Assembly: GCA_009767595.1 (NCBI GenBank)
Contig: VSDK01012280.1
Location: 359,630 to 423,629, forward strand
Source: Symbiodinium kawagutii
Taxonomy: Eukaryota; Sar; Dinophyceae; Suessiales; Symbiodiniaceae
Direction of reading: 5' to 3'
Length of the DNA: 64,000 bases
This document shows positions 13,001 to 27,682 of this stretch, one piece after another; positions within the stretch are counted from its first letter, which is position 1, and each line of letters begins with the position of its first letter. The notes under the pieces are model-generated. The model searched no databases and was not told the origin of the DNA. It was given only the letters and a program-made list of their open reading frames with translations. The translations under genes and the position numbers were made by a program.

Positions 13001-15761
13001 CCAGGCTGCGTTGCATCATCAGACAGGCCGGCTGTGACAGGGTCAGTGCCGAATCTGACAGGCCGATGTGTGTGCAGAATGTATTGAACGTGTTTCCATG
13101 GTCGATGAAACATAAATGAAACCACTAGAGACTCAAGCATTGCTAAGTCTAAGTGCATGAATTTGAATGAATACATCAAGCATTTCATTTGTCATTTGTC
13201 CATACTTATTGATTATTTTGGTCTCAGCTTTTGACGGGATCCGTTGAAGAATCTGAATCCGAACTGGAAAGCAACTCATGCACTCAGCATCAGCACATCA
13301 CCAGCTCGAAATCTGCAGTAAGACATGGATGTAGTTCTGGAGAATCGACCGTTTTGATTGGTGGACTGTGTAGACCAAAAGTGGGCTATGGACACTGTAG
13401 CCATGATCCTGGATCAGCCGCACATGCAAAGTGATATTGGTGTTCTTGGCAGGAACCTGAGCCAGATCTAAGCTGCAAACTTAGATGCGGCCTGTTTGGG
13501 TCATGAACCAAAGCGGGGGTCATGGCGCTTGCTGGCAGAGAAAATCGCTAGCGCCATTTCTTATACCATGTGTGATTTTTAGTTGGTTGCATTGACAGAT
13601 CAGGTAAAGTGAGCGGCCAGCAGTTAGTTGTCTCTAAACTCAGGGTAATTGATTAATCTAAACCACTTGTTTTGTCCTGGCGTCGAGGTCAAGCTGCTCC
13701 TTTCTTTTGTGCCCAGGGCCCAGCGGTGGGATGGTGTCTAGCTCATTGGGCTGGTCTAGATTTGTTGAGCTTCCTACCAGCTTTGCACCGTAATTCTAAT
13801 AAGCACAAATGAAACACACATGAAAACGATGTTGCCTCTTGCTCATGGTCCACAACATAGCTTTTTCGCCCTTTTTCAGCCCTCATGTGCAGATGACCTA
13901 TGGGGTCAGTTGAAGTTTTGAAATCGCAAACCTTTTCCAACACTGAAACTTAGTAGCGCTTTCCCGCCCCCTTCCCTTGCTCACTTCAATGGGCATCCCA
14001 ACTGCTCACCCTCACAAAAACGAATGCCCCAGAAATGCTTTGCCTGCTTAGTAGCAGTGTGGCCTTTTGCTTGATGGTTGATGTATGTGGGTGTATGTTG
14101 ATGGTGCCCCGTAGCAACCATGAGGTGTTTCAGCTTGCGCCCAGGCATGGTATTCTGGCGGCTTCGCGCCCAAGGATGGTGAAAAGCTGTTAGGAGCCCT
14201 GGAAGCCAAGCTGCTCAGGTTCTGAACGGCCCCCAGACAAGGCCATTCAAACGAACTCCCGGTGTCGTTATGCTTGTTGGATGACGTTGGATGACGTTGG
14301 ATGGACGATGCGGTTGGATGATGTTGGATGATGAGCAGTGGATGATGTTGGATGATGTCGGCTGGTTTGCCGTAACCCGATGCCCTTGCCAAATCTTGCC
14401 ACAAGGTTGGCACCTTTGATTCAAGCAGTCAAGGAAGCAGGTCTCAAGGCCGAGCAGGGCCGGGAAATTGGAGACGGATGGATGGATGAAATTGCATGAG
14501 ATTGCTACTTTACGCTACCAGCCGTGTGTGCAGATGGGTTTACCTATAAATGTAGCGGGGATAATGAAGAGCTCAGGTTTTGTTGTTGTTGTTGCTGTGG
14601 TTGTCGTTGCTGCTGCTGTTGTTATTGTTGTTATTTTGTATCTTGTAATATCAAATGCTGTTCCAAAATGGCGATGAATCAATACTGACCAATCCTTAAA
14701 TGGGCTTGTTAACATCCCAGTAAATATTGCCAGTAGCTTGGTCATTTGTGGGATGTGTGACCCACAGCCAACTATTAACCATGGAATCACATCATCAGCA
14801 TGACAAGGGAAGACAGTTTTGATCTAACCAGCATGACGCATTTGGTCCCTTACGATGTCAACGCTTCTGCTGGGTGAGGAACCGACCCAGGTGGATTCAC
14901 CAAAGGCTGTCTATGGTGTCGGAAGCCAGACAGGCCTCCACCAAAAGTCAAATTCATCATTTGAATAAACATGATTCATAATCATGAGAGCATCAATGCA
15001 TAATGGTAAAAACATGTAAAACCTATGGGCACCAGAATTGACCGGCTTTCTGCTACAGCTGTTGAGATTGGGCAATGCTGCATGCTTCCATGCAGCTGCT
15101 AGCAGCAAGTGGCAGGATGCAGCCATCTTCCATTTCCCTGACGCATATGGGCTGAGTGCTTAGCGCAGCACTGGAAACTATTCGCTGCCGAACTCATTGG
15201 CGGCCCTTGCATTTTATAGACCCGCAATGTTTTGAATGCCTGTTGCATGATTGCCCTGGTCACTTATCCTGTGGCGAAGTGAGTCCAATAGTGACATGGC
15301 ACGTCCCGGGCAAAACGACTGGATGCCCTGGCAAAAAAATGATTGCCTGACTCAATGCCAAGCAACCTATTGTATGCTGGATCCTCCCAGCCAAGCATCC
15401 AACCAACTTATACTTGAATCCATCAATGTTTGCTTGAAATTCAGATAACCCTCAGCCAAAGGCCTCCAGGTTTCCTTCAGCATCCCCATTGAGGTTTACC
15501 GAACAAGGGCGTGAACCATGGGCTAAATACATCGACTTGCTTATCTCAGAGATTGACCGTGTAGCAGGCGAGGAGCTGGTCAGTGTTTTTTTTGGGGCCC
15601 TTAAGCCGCCAGTTGGTGACCCCATCGGTGACTCTCAACTCTCAAGGCGTTAGGTAAAAGCCGAAGACAGTATTTTCCGCGGCCCACCTGGCTGCAAAGA
15701 GTTGGGAGACTCCATCTTTCAACAGCTTCCCTCAGTCCTTGATTTGTGCATCTTCAGCAGC

Positions 15762-15826
<65 letters not shown>

Positions 15827-16067
15827 CCACAAAGAAAAAAAACAAAACAAAACGAAACACCTGCAACGGCCACAACAACCGGAACAACAACAACCACAAA
15901 CCAACCACAACAAAAAAAAGAGAAAACGGAGAAGGGGAATGAGCCAACTGCCTACCTGCTACCCGATCCCGCCTTCAGACACCTCTACCCCAACCCAACC
16001 TCTACTGACCTCTACCCCCAGCGCGGCGACTGTGACATTCCGTCGCTTTCTCAAGGAGTTCAGCTAA
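7093..16067 (+). CDS. Gene 3: multi-exon gene, unrecognised helical protein
   Basis: The last six exons join in phase: 14134-14218, 14406-14476, 15036-15155, 15445-15646 and 16022-16067 (stop TAA), preceded by a less sure one at about 13453. The joins at 14476 and 15646 need GA and GC donors, which are known in dinoflagellates. The encoded tail is Leu/Ala-rich and probably helical (GEKLLGALEAKLL, LAPLIQAVKEAGLKAEQGRE, YIDLLISEIDRVAGEELVSV) and ends AATVTFRRFLKEFS. Upstream candidate exons on the same strand are 7093-7181, 7592-7701 (joins in phase; FNWGKYDRRSLGG), about 8387-8448, 9762-9893 (MMPNRAAMSYMSLPRDW), 10244-10333 (acidic SDSFVEELEIANEQPGGD), 11197-11400 (strong donor gtgagt), 11936-11981 and 13228-13317 (SVEESESELESNS). 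These could belong to more than one gene. I found no start codon and no domain I can name. Confidence 0.42.
8826..9200. repeat. Dispersed CATGTCATG motif cluster
   Basis: The word catgtcatg or close variants (often preceded by ct) recurs at least five times in under 400 bp, spaced irregularly by about 40-100 bp, for example near 8865, 8910, 9025, 9140 and 9185. Two copies share the longer word cttggtctcatgtcat. No coding frame runs through it. Confidence 0.5.
10621..10905 (+). other. 94-residue ORF, possible DDE transposase relic
   Basis: An open frame contains GLPGILEIIDGSVINV, followed about 25 residues on by YPATRGMVSLLLDGKCPD. The pattern (P-G-x4-IDG-x4-I, then Y-x2-xRG-x2-S-x6-D) faintly resembles the first part of PIF/Harbinger-type DDE transposases. 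The usual Asn-Arg-Lys-Gly is not intact, there is no second half, and no terminal repeats were seen. A chance ORF, or an exon of gene 3 (an AG|G acceptor lies at 10656-10657), is equally possible. Confidence 0.2.
14266..14360. repeat. Degenerate 10-bp repeat (ttggatgacg)
   Basis: Copies of ttggatgacg and ttggatgatg run in steps of about 10 bp within the 187-bp intron between the exons ending 14218 and starting 14406. Confidence 0.7.
15757..15826. repeat. (CAA)n microsatellite
   Basis: About 22 uninterrupted CAA units, followed by CAA-like sequence to about 15910. In one frame it would encode poly-Asn. I place it in the last intron of gene 3 because the flanking exons 15445-15646 and 16022-16067 join in phase across it. 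Confidence 0.9.
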
Positions 16068-17469
16068 AGGCGAGGAAAAACAACCGCACAAAACATCGGC
16101 GCATGGCTACACATGTCATGTTGAATGCCACTTGAGGAAAAACAGCAGCAAGAAAAAACCTTGCAAACATGTTGAGACTTTGAGACTGAAACACATCGAT
16201 TGAGGCACGTGAATAAAAAAAGTCATCAGATGCGTACAAGAGGAAACATTTATGGAAGGATACGGATGGGCAATCAGAAGCATAGAGCTCGCTTTGGCAG
16301 GCCACCATCTTGTTTTACATGCCTACGACAAGTATTAGCTCTACTGTCTCTATGTGTGTATTGCAAGCTATCTATGTTTGATATGATGTTATAGTAGTGT
16401 TTCTAATATAGCCTAAAGTTTGCATTGTACCCCACATCTTTAAAGGCAAGTTATGTTTGACACAAAAAATGTGAGACGTGCAGCACCAGGTGGCCCCACA
16501 CGGCCCTTGGTCCTCTTTGGTCATAGCCGCGGAGCGGCACCCGCCACGTGCGTGGCATATCGGCAGGCGGCGATGGGATGCTCAAGGGCAAACCATGGAG
16601 ATTGGGTGGTGGTGGTTGGTGGTGGTTGGTGGCTGGTGGTAAATGGTGGTTGATGGTGGCAGTCAATGGTGGTTGATGGTGGTGGATCCTATTGGTGATT
16701 CTTAAGCGGTTGGCAATAGGATGATAGCGGAACAAACAGGCTTAATGAATTCTGGATGTGTACTAGTGGGACGCTCACAAACGATTTTCGCCACCAATAG
16801 CCAACAAATTATGGAGCCTAGAAGATCAACTTACCTCATTCTCGCATGACTCTTACATACAAACATGAGCAGCCCCCAAAAGCCGTTCCATTTCTATATC
16901 TCCTTCCATGGAATGATCGCCTCTCACGAGTCCTATTGAGACAATTTATTTGGCGGATTACCTGCCAAAAGAAGATGTGTTTGCTTGGTGGGTGCCACAC
17001 CGTGATCAACAAAGTCAACATTCGCTGAAGAGATTTCACTATAAATGAAACCAACTTCCTGGACATGTTCCTGTGACATCCTGTCATCAAACGCTATGGC
17101 ATTGGGATGATAAACCATCAAGCAGAAGATGTCGGTTTCAGAGAGCTTTTTTTTGAAGAGGGGTATACAAATTCAACTATCATCCAGAATCAGCCTGGGC
17201 GACTGATGTCTCAGTGGCCCTTACTTTCCTATGTTTGCTGGATCAATCCTCTTCAAGTCCTTGCAACTAGTTCTTGAGATGGACTTCAGCTGATCATTCC
17301 TTCTGACACGTTCTGATATCTTTTCACCAGTGTCAACACCCACAAAATACTTGTTCAACAAAGTATTTTTCGTTCCCGAAAGATTATGGCAGCAACTATC
17401 AGATGGTGGCATTTGGTGGCAATTGATGGTATGTTTATGGGTGGAGATGGTGTGGATCGTGGTGTCCAG
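16068..17469. other. Intergenic, low-complexity
   Basis: No supported exon. The stretch 16605-16690 is a G/T-rich run of ggtggttggtgg words. A candidate acceptor at 17468-17469 ends the interval. Confidence 0.45.
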
Positions 17470-20400
17470 GCGGAAGGTCTACATCGCAGCATGTCCTGCC
17501 ATGCAGCTGGGAGAACCAACCGGCTGGGAACTGCTGAGCAGAGCATTCCTGGAAGGAGGCGCACGGCTGTTGGCTTCGGGCTGGAGGATTTCCATCAAAA
17601 TTCTGCAACTTAGACGTACGAACAAAATTTTTGAGACACATGTACATCAATAATCAAAAACAGAATGTAACATGTATTTTTACAAAACAAGCAAAAGGAC
17701 CATACGATGATGTAGGCTATGTACTTGCGGGGAGTCTGTCAGCCAGCTGCTGGTGACCGCTAAGAACATCTGTGCCGCTATCAGGTGTCAACTATCCAGT
17801 TAAGTGCAGGTTTTTGTCCAAGGCTAGGGGATGCTAGGGGAGAGGAAGAGGCCTCATTTGTGTCACCGGCAAGAAATGAAGAGCCACCCAGTGATGATTC
17901 AATAGAGTTGTAATGATAATGATGTATATTTTTTTGAGGTGATATATCCACTCGAGTGATGTCACGTGCTAACTGGTATTAGCTTGTAGGAGGGACAGTA
18001 TGGGACATCAGTTCTTGACATTGAAACTCCACTGGAGGCTTTCAATCTTGTTTCTGGCTACTGGAAATGTGGTGCACGTGTGCCTTACTGATACATGTGA
18101 CATAGGTACACACTCATAGTCGCATAATTAATATCTCATAATCACATTTTGTCCGCAGTTTGTTCATATCGGTGGTTGATTGTGGCTTGGCTAGAAGCTG
18201 AGCCACACTTGAACCGTCAGCCCCTTTCCGTTCCCATCCAGGCGATCGGGATCTTTTGAAGTGGTTCTCCGGCATACAGCCAGGCCCCCAGGTGTATGCC
18301 CTGGGTGGGTGAGAACAGCCTCTGTTTTCAGCGGTTGCTGTGTCCCCGGAGTGACCTTCGCTTGTTCATATCCCAGAGCCATGAAACTTGCTGGGCCACG
18401 GCCTACCATGGCCCTCATCGAAACCAACCGCTTTTATGCACTTGCTTGAAAAGATGAAAATGATCAGCCATTGTTTGTGACTCATTTGGTTGCCAGCATT
18501 GCTGCCATGGCCGTTTTCTTCATCACAGGGACTCGGTAACACAAACAAGAGGTCAATGTCAGCTTCAGGGAGCCTGCGAGCTGAAGCATTGTTACACATT
18601 GTTCCACCAAGTGTCATCACTTTAGCGACTTTGCCGATTTTATTGGAGTGATTCCAAGCAAATTCTGTTGAACAAATCTGATTATCTTGAAAAAGTCAGT
18701 GGCAAATTGGGACCTCTTACGGCACATTATGGCACCATGTGATACCCTGATTACATTGAGAGATTTGATGGAGAGATGCTGCAAAAATTGCAATCCTGTT
18801 CACATCGGCGCTCGAGGCCGCAGAATATTTTGCTGCGGCGGACGGCATATGACACGTCGGATGCCGAATTTGAGGAACAGCACCTGGGACTGCCATCAAG
18901 GCAATGTGCTGTTCCCTCGACATGCGGAGACCCCAAGTTCCATCATTCTGATGGATCAACCACCCGGCCCTCTCTCTTTTTTACATGTTTTTAAGATTTT
19001 TTGTTTGTCATCGAACCGTTCGAACCATATGCGTTTTCAATTCCCCCAATTCAAACATGCAGTGCGAAATCTGAGAAATGCAGGAATCCAACAACGGGCT
19101 TTGTCGTTATTGGATCTAAGTAAAATTGGATTTGGACCCAAACAAATCTAGTTTCATTGCAGGTATGTTTCGTTTACATTTCTTCTATTTGCTCTCTATT
19201 TGTTATGATGTAGTTTGGGTCTTTGGTTGGCTTTCTTCAGGGTAATGGTAGGTCCATGTCATGTAGGTGAACTGCGGCTGGCCTTGGCAAGCCCTCAACC
19301 TGGCCCGGTCCGTTGGGTTTGAAGGCTGGGCGCCCAGGGTGGAGTCCAGCAAGTTCCTGTCGGACATGTTGCAGCTGATGCGCCGGCAATACCGTGATGC
19401 CACGTATCCGGATCCGGACCGGGATTTCGGCACCATGAGCGTCAGCCACTCAGAGCCAGGCTGATCGGTCAGCAGCAGACATCGTGGAAACATGGCTTTG
19501 CCGATTTCATAAACGATAGCCAGCTGCAGTCTGCAGTAACCTTTGGTGCAGCTCAGGTTCCCTTCATGGCCTTCAGCCCCCTGCTGGATCCATCGTGCCT
19601 GCCAGAGCACTGCAAGGACGGCTGCCGCTGGGGGCCGAGCACTCTGAGATTTGCAGCAAGTCATGGCTATATCCATACAAGCAACCAGTGATAACCAGTG
19701 TAGTTGTCACGAACGCAATGCGATACCACATGATCAACTTTCATCATTTTCATCAGAGTTCCAATGCTGGTACCCATGTATATAAATAAACTTAACCGCG
19801 GCCTCATGTTGCCACCTGCGGATGATCAACCTGTTGTGTGACTGAGGGTGTTTTGGGCAAAGATGAGAATGTATAAGCCGTTTGTTCATTTTTGATGTTC
19901 GCAGGTGCATCTAACTCAAGCAGAATTCTATGTCTTGTGCAGGCTGTTCATACAGATGTGTTTCACACATATTTCATCATATCTTGCATACATTCGCACG
20001 ATTTCGCACACGTGTGCTTGACATACGTTCGCCTTTGAAACGCACACATGCGTGCGGATCATACAGGCCCAAGCTGGCCCCTAGGCCACACCTGGCGGCC
20101 GCAGGACTGGGGTCGCTTGAGCTCCAACTTTCAGTTGGAAACGGTGAATGCAGGGCACATGGACTGCCTGGAAGTTCAAGCGGTCTCCCAGCTGAGATTG
20201 TACCCCAAACACGGGGCTCTCAGCAGGTGCTTACTCAGTTCCCATATCCTTTCACATCATTTTATATTTTATGGTTCTTGGTTGACATCGCCTTTAGCAG
20301 TCTCCGTCCAAGCGGAGGATGTGCCGAGTCCAGCCGCAGCCGAGGTCCAGGTGCCCAGCGACGCGAAGTTGGAGCAACACCATTTCTTGTTTCCAGAGGC

Positions 20401-21240
20401 AGGGCGTCAACATCCGTCTGTTCATCCTGTTTCTCAAGCAGTTTCCGGCGCAAAGGGATCCACGTAGGTCCTACAGAAAGCCGCTGTAAACACTGATCCC
20501 GTAGTCAATGATCCAATTTACATCATGAGGATTCGTGAGCTTCAAAGATGTTCAAAGATGTTCAAAGATGTTCAAAGCATCAATGCATTGAATTGCCCAC
20601 CTGCCTCATTGCCGATTGTTTCACTCACATGTTGAAAAGAAATAAGATCGCACACAATTACAAACTGGAATGATCAATCCAGGCCTTTTTTATTTGGGGA
20701 AGGTTCAGTAATAGAAGGAATTAATTTAGCATGATGACTGGATACAGTACTTTGGTTCCTGATTATCATTCAGAAATATTCCCCAGCATTCATCCTGGAA
20801 CAATCATTGTCTCTCTAATTGTAGTGGTTTCATTGAGCACTATCTATCAGCCATGATTGAATTTTTGACCAAATATCACTGTCTCATTAATGTGACGTTC
20901 ATTACCATCAATCTTTCAAGCGTCTGGTTGTTCAACCATGAACGATTTTACAATTTCATCAAACATGAATCTCTGCCATGACCTCATGATCATGAACCAT
21001 TTTCTGCCATTGGCCGTTTGCCCTCAAAACATCTCAAAACCATCATTTGTGTAAGTCGTACCTCATTTTCAAATCTGAAAACTTACCTTTTTTTAGAGTT
21101 TTGAGGGCCCATGGCAGTCCCAATCCCAGGGACTTTGCACTGTGTGTTGGTGCGTGCCTGCCTTTGAGGATGATGAGTTGTACCGCACCTTGCGGAACTT
21201 TGCTCAGGCGTCCGACCGATGGCATCAAAGGAATGCGTAG
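17470..21240 (+). CDS. Gene 4: multi-exon gene, unrecognised protein
   Basis: Candidate exons, with phases that match at each join: 17470-17615 (donor GAC|gtacga; GWELLSRAFLEGGARLLASG), 18242-18291 (DRDLLKWFSGIQPGPQ), 19267-19440 (AG|G acceptor; SSKFLSDMLQLMRRQYRDAT), 19557-19659 (CLPEHCKDGCRWGPSTLRF), 20067-20226 (WRPQDWGRLSSNFQLETVNA). After that, 20301-20463 is coding-like in all three frames, so its frame is undecided. The segment 21097-21240 follows a strong pyrimidine tract and acceptor and ends in a stop (FEDDELYRTLRNFAQASDRW). The first exon needs two bases from an upstream exon that I did not find, so the 5' end is missing. The Cys-rich patch CLPEHCKDGC might bind a metal, but I recognise no known zinc-finger spacing and assign no function. 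Confidence 0.45.
20541..20577. repeat. 10-bp tandem repeat (ttcaaagatg)
   Basis: Nearly four exact copies of ttcaaagatg, between the 20301-20463 and 21097-21240 exons. Confidence 0.95.
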
Positions 21241-24039
21241 TGGCGTCAGAGGGGTTGATTTCTCATGAGCGATTACTCATGTCATCTCATATTTAACGAT
21301 ATTTGAGAGATTTTGAGAGGTAATCTAGTGATATCTAGTGATATCTAGTGATTAATTAGTCACGGTCCATGGTTACAAATGGTTGCCAGTGGTTGCTTGG
21401 TGATGATAGGCGTTCCTTCACAGCGAATCTGCTCTTGGGAGGAAGGAACTGGCCATGGCCGCTTCGCTAGATAGCGGTGTACCAGGGTTTCAACATGGGT
21501 TTGGGTCGCCAGCCAACAAAAATGAAAAAATGGCGAGGTCAACATCCCAACAACCACTGGCTCAATCTAGCTCATGGGTACAAACTCTAGGGATACAGGG
21601 TATCGACCCACAGCCATGCTATTCTTGATTATCTAGCCATAACGTGTTCTACCCTCCATTCTATTTCCGGCACAAACCATGTATGTAACTTGAGTATGAC
21701 CAGTAGTGCACTTGGTCGCCTCTCAACCTTTCGAGGTTCAGGCGAGAGTGCGCGGGGAAGGTGTTTGCGAGCTTTTTGCAAAGATTTGCAAGGCAAGAGA
21801 CCGAGGGTGGCTCACAGGGCAGAAGCGGGCGTGGTTCATAGGTGCTGAACGCAAAACTTCACGGGGGCAGACATTCGAAAAATATCGTGAGCCAGTCACC
21901 CTGAAGCCTCCTTGGGCATCGTCAACCTACCATTATTATTCACTCTGAGTCACGATTGTCAACTAGTACATCATGATAGATCATGAGCAATTACGCGCAC
22001 TATCAAGCGCCAGTCCAGCAGGGTATGGCAGGGTATGGCAGGGTATCGGTATAACTATACATACATATATATATATATTTTTTTTTCCCGCCTTCCATAA
22101 GCAAGTGGGCTCATCCGCTCATCCTCTTCAGTCTTGTCATTGCTGAGACTCTTAGAAGATTTACTGAATCATTTCGATTTGGAAGCAGGTTGGTTGGTTT
22201 CTCCCAAAGCGCAAAACAAAACAGCCATGACACCATGTTTCTTCGTGATTACTAAGTCGGACGCCGTTTTGTTTTGCCACTGTCTTGACCGCTGTCAACC
22301 ATGCAGCTTTCACAAAGTCCTTTTTCAGATATTGATCAACAAGCAGTCCTTCATGCCTCGACTCTTTGGTGGTCGCTCCGTTTGGTTGGCTTTTGCCTAT
22401 GTCACAATTCTGGCCAATGGCCATATCCGGCCACATCAAGCGACTTGAAAACTAGCTGTGCATAAATGCTTCTATGTGTGGATGATGTGCTTGGAATAGG
22501 CAGGTATTCTTGTAAATCCCGCCCTGGAATTGTCATAGCTGTTTTTCACCCCCCCAGACACACAAGTTTTCTGGCACATCCCTGGAAGCGAAGCTGTTGG
22601 GTTTCGTAAGCCCACACCATCTTGCGCTATGGCCAAGTGCGGGCGGGGGCTACCTTTGATCAACCATAAGATCTTGCAATTGCTAGCCGGTTGCTGTTGC
22701 GGTTGTGGAGTTGTTTCTGTTTGTTTTGTTCAGTATTGACTTCAAACACTTAAAACTTCACAGCCGTCCACAGGCATCCACGGGCACATGTGACAGAAAT
22801 AATTGCTAATGCATTCGAATTTGCGCACGCATGTGCATGTTTACATGCAAATTTATTACGCACAATAACTGCACGTTTGAGTGCAGATGATGGAGATGAA
22901 TTGGCGCCGGTCCTGCGAAGGACTTGCAACAGTTTCTCTGAGCGCTGCGATTCCCGTGTTTACCCAAGAGTGAGTTTGTGAGCCAACAAATCTTACTGAG
23001 GCAAGGGGTTTGCAACCGAGCGCCGAGGGTGTAGGTTAAAAAGTTGCTGCATGTGTTGGCGGGAACTTTTGAGGTGTGAACATTGATGAACATTGGCTAC
23101 TTGAAGTGTTTCTGGCAATTGGCTTATCCGGTGTTCCTGCCATATGATTTCCCTGGGTGTTTATCTCAAGGACTATGCAAAAAAACGTCCACCCAACGTG
23201 AACATGCTTAATGGGAAAAGCAGCGATTGCCATCATGCCAGGGCACACCTGCATGGTGTGCTAACTTTCATGCAACGTTTTTTTTAAGGAGCTGTGACAG
23301 GGGGATTTCTGGCGGCATTTCCAGATATGAGATGGCCAGAGCCCAGAAGGCCACCCCGTTGGGAACATGCTAAAAGATGAATCCAAGATAGATGTTTTTG
23401 CTTGAGTGTGCGCAAACCGTCAATAACTGGATTTTGATATCGCACAAATGTAGTGGATGCATATATGCATGCATAGAACGTCACATGAACATACTAGCTC
23501 CAAGGGAAACGATCTACTTGGGAGACTTAGGCTTGTTTGAAATGGTTTGAGGGTCTTTCATTATCAGGACTGCATTGCACGGCTGCACGGAACGCGTTAG
23601 AGTCTTTTTTTGGTATGTGTATTGTAGCCTGCTTGCCGTGTTATTGTGAGTGTGTGTGTGGTTCCGTTTGTGAGCCACTTCATCGCCAAGAAGCCAGGCA
23701 ACTTTGGCTTGGAGTATGTATAGTTGGCTCATGAATGCTCATCACAGTTGCCAGTTTCAGTGACAGTTGATGTGGCATGATTTTCACGCGATACTTGATG
23801 TGGACGCAGCCATTGAGCCAACCTTTGTGGGTGGCATGAAAAGAATCCAACTGCATATATGTATGTAGGCATAATGTAGGCATATTCAAATCCCACGCAC
23901 ATCGTGAGCAGCGCAAAAAATAGCATCATAGCCAATGCAAGCAGAAGAGAAGGACTGGCCGGCAGCAGTTTACAAGCTGTTCGTTCGCAGTGAATGATGC
24001 AAAACTTGGCAGAACTGTACTATTTTTTTAACTTGTCAG
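21241..24039. other. No supported gene; small repeats
   Basis: Three copies of the 10-mer atctagtgat lie at 21323-21352 and gggtatggca (10 bp) at 22021-22047, followed by a short AT/T run at about 22055-22090. An 80-residue + frame (21706-21948) and a 92-residue - frame (22161-22439) have protein-like composition but no recognisable family or good splice signals. Confidence 0.4.
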
Positions 24040-27162
<3,123 letters not shown>

Positions 27163-27166
<4 letters not shown>

Positions 27167-27682
27167 CGAGCTCTTCTCTTCAGTTTTTTTTTCCCCGAGA
27201 TTTGCATGTTCTCAGTACTCTTCATTCTTCGTTGAGCAGCGGACTGGATCCAATTCCAAAAGTTTTTTGGTTCTCGTACCGGTGCACCATGGTGAATATG
27301 TTTTCTCTTCAACTTAAGGCCTGACACATGCCAACATACACCATGATTATGCACCGGATCTCTTGTATCACGTGACCCGGGCCATTTCCCCAACAGATGG
27401 TCTAAAAGCATCGTACGTGATCGTGGAGACCTCGAGAGCCCATACCCAGTGCATGGCTAGTTTTCTCATCCCAACCAGCCAAAAGTGGTCCGTGTCATTG
27501 GGAAATGTTGGTTCACTCTTCTGTGATCCAGTTGTAAAGAACAAGCAGCTCAGTAGTAGCATCTGTGTTTTATGATTTGTGGTCTCTTGTGAGCCAAGCC
27601 ATGAAGCACGTGACCATTTCCCTGGTTCTCGCGGTACTTTCTGACTCAACAACTTTAAATCCCCCAGAAACGCATGCTCCAT
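27163..27682 (-). other. Two overlapping - strand ORFs, unrecognised
   Basis: Frames 27368-27682 (104 residues) and 27163-27411 (82 residues) overlap in different frames, as expected if one older ORF suffered a frameshift. The second ends in a Lys/Arg-rich tail. No domain is recognised and the + strand is partly open too. Confidence 0.15.

Noticed and set aside
15702-16067. Poly-Asn protein encoded across the CAA repeat
   Set aside because: The exons on either side join in phase if the repeat is spliced out, and the strong acceptor at 16020-16021 supports an intron. Not fully excluded.
18242-18449. Single long exon reading RSGSFEVVLRHTARPPG… to a stop
   Set aside because: The frame is open, but the shorter exon 18242-18291 with donor cag|gtgtat joins its neighbours in phase and this one does not.
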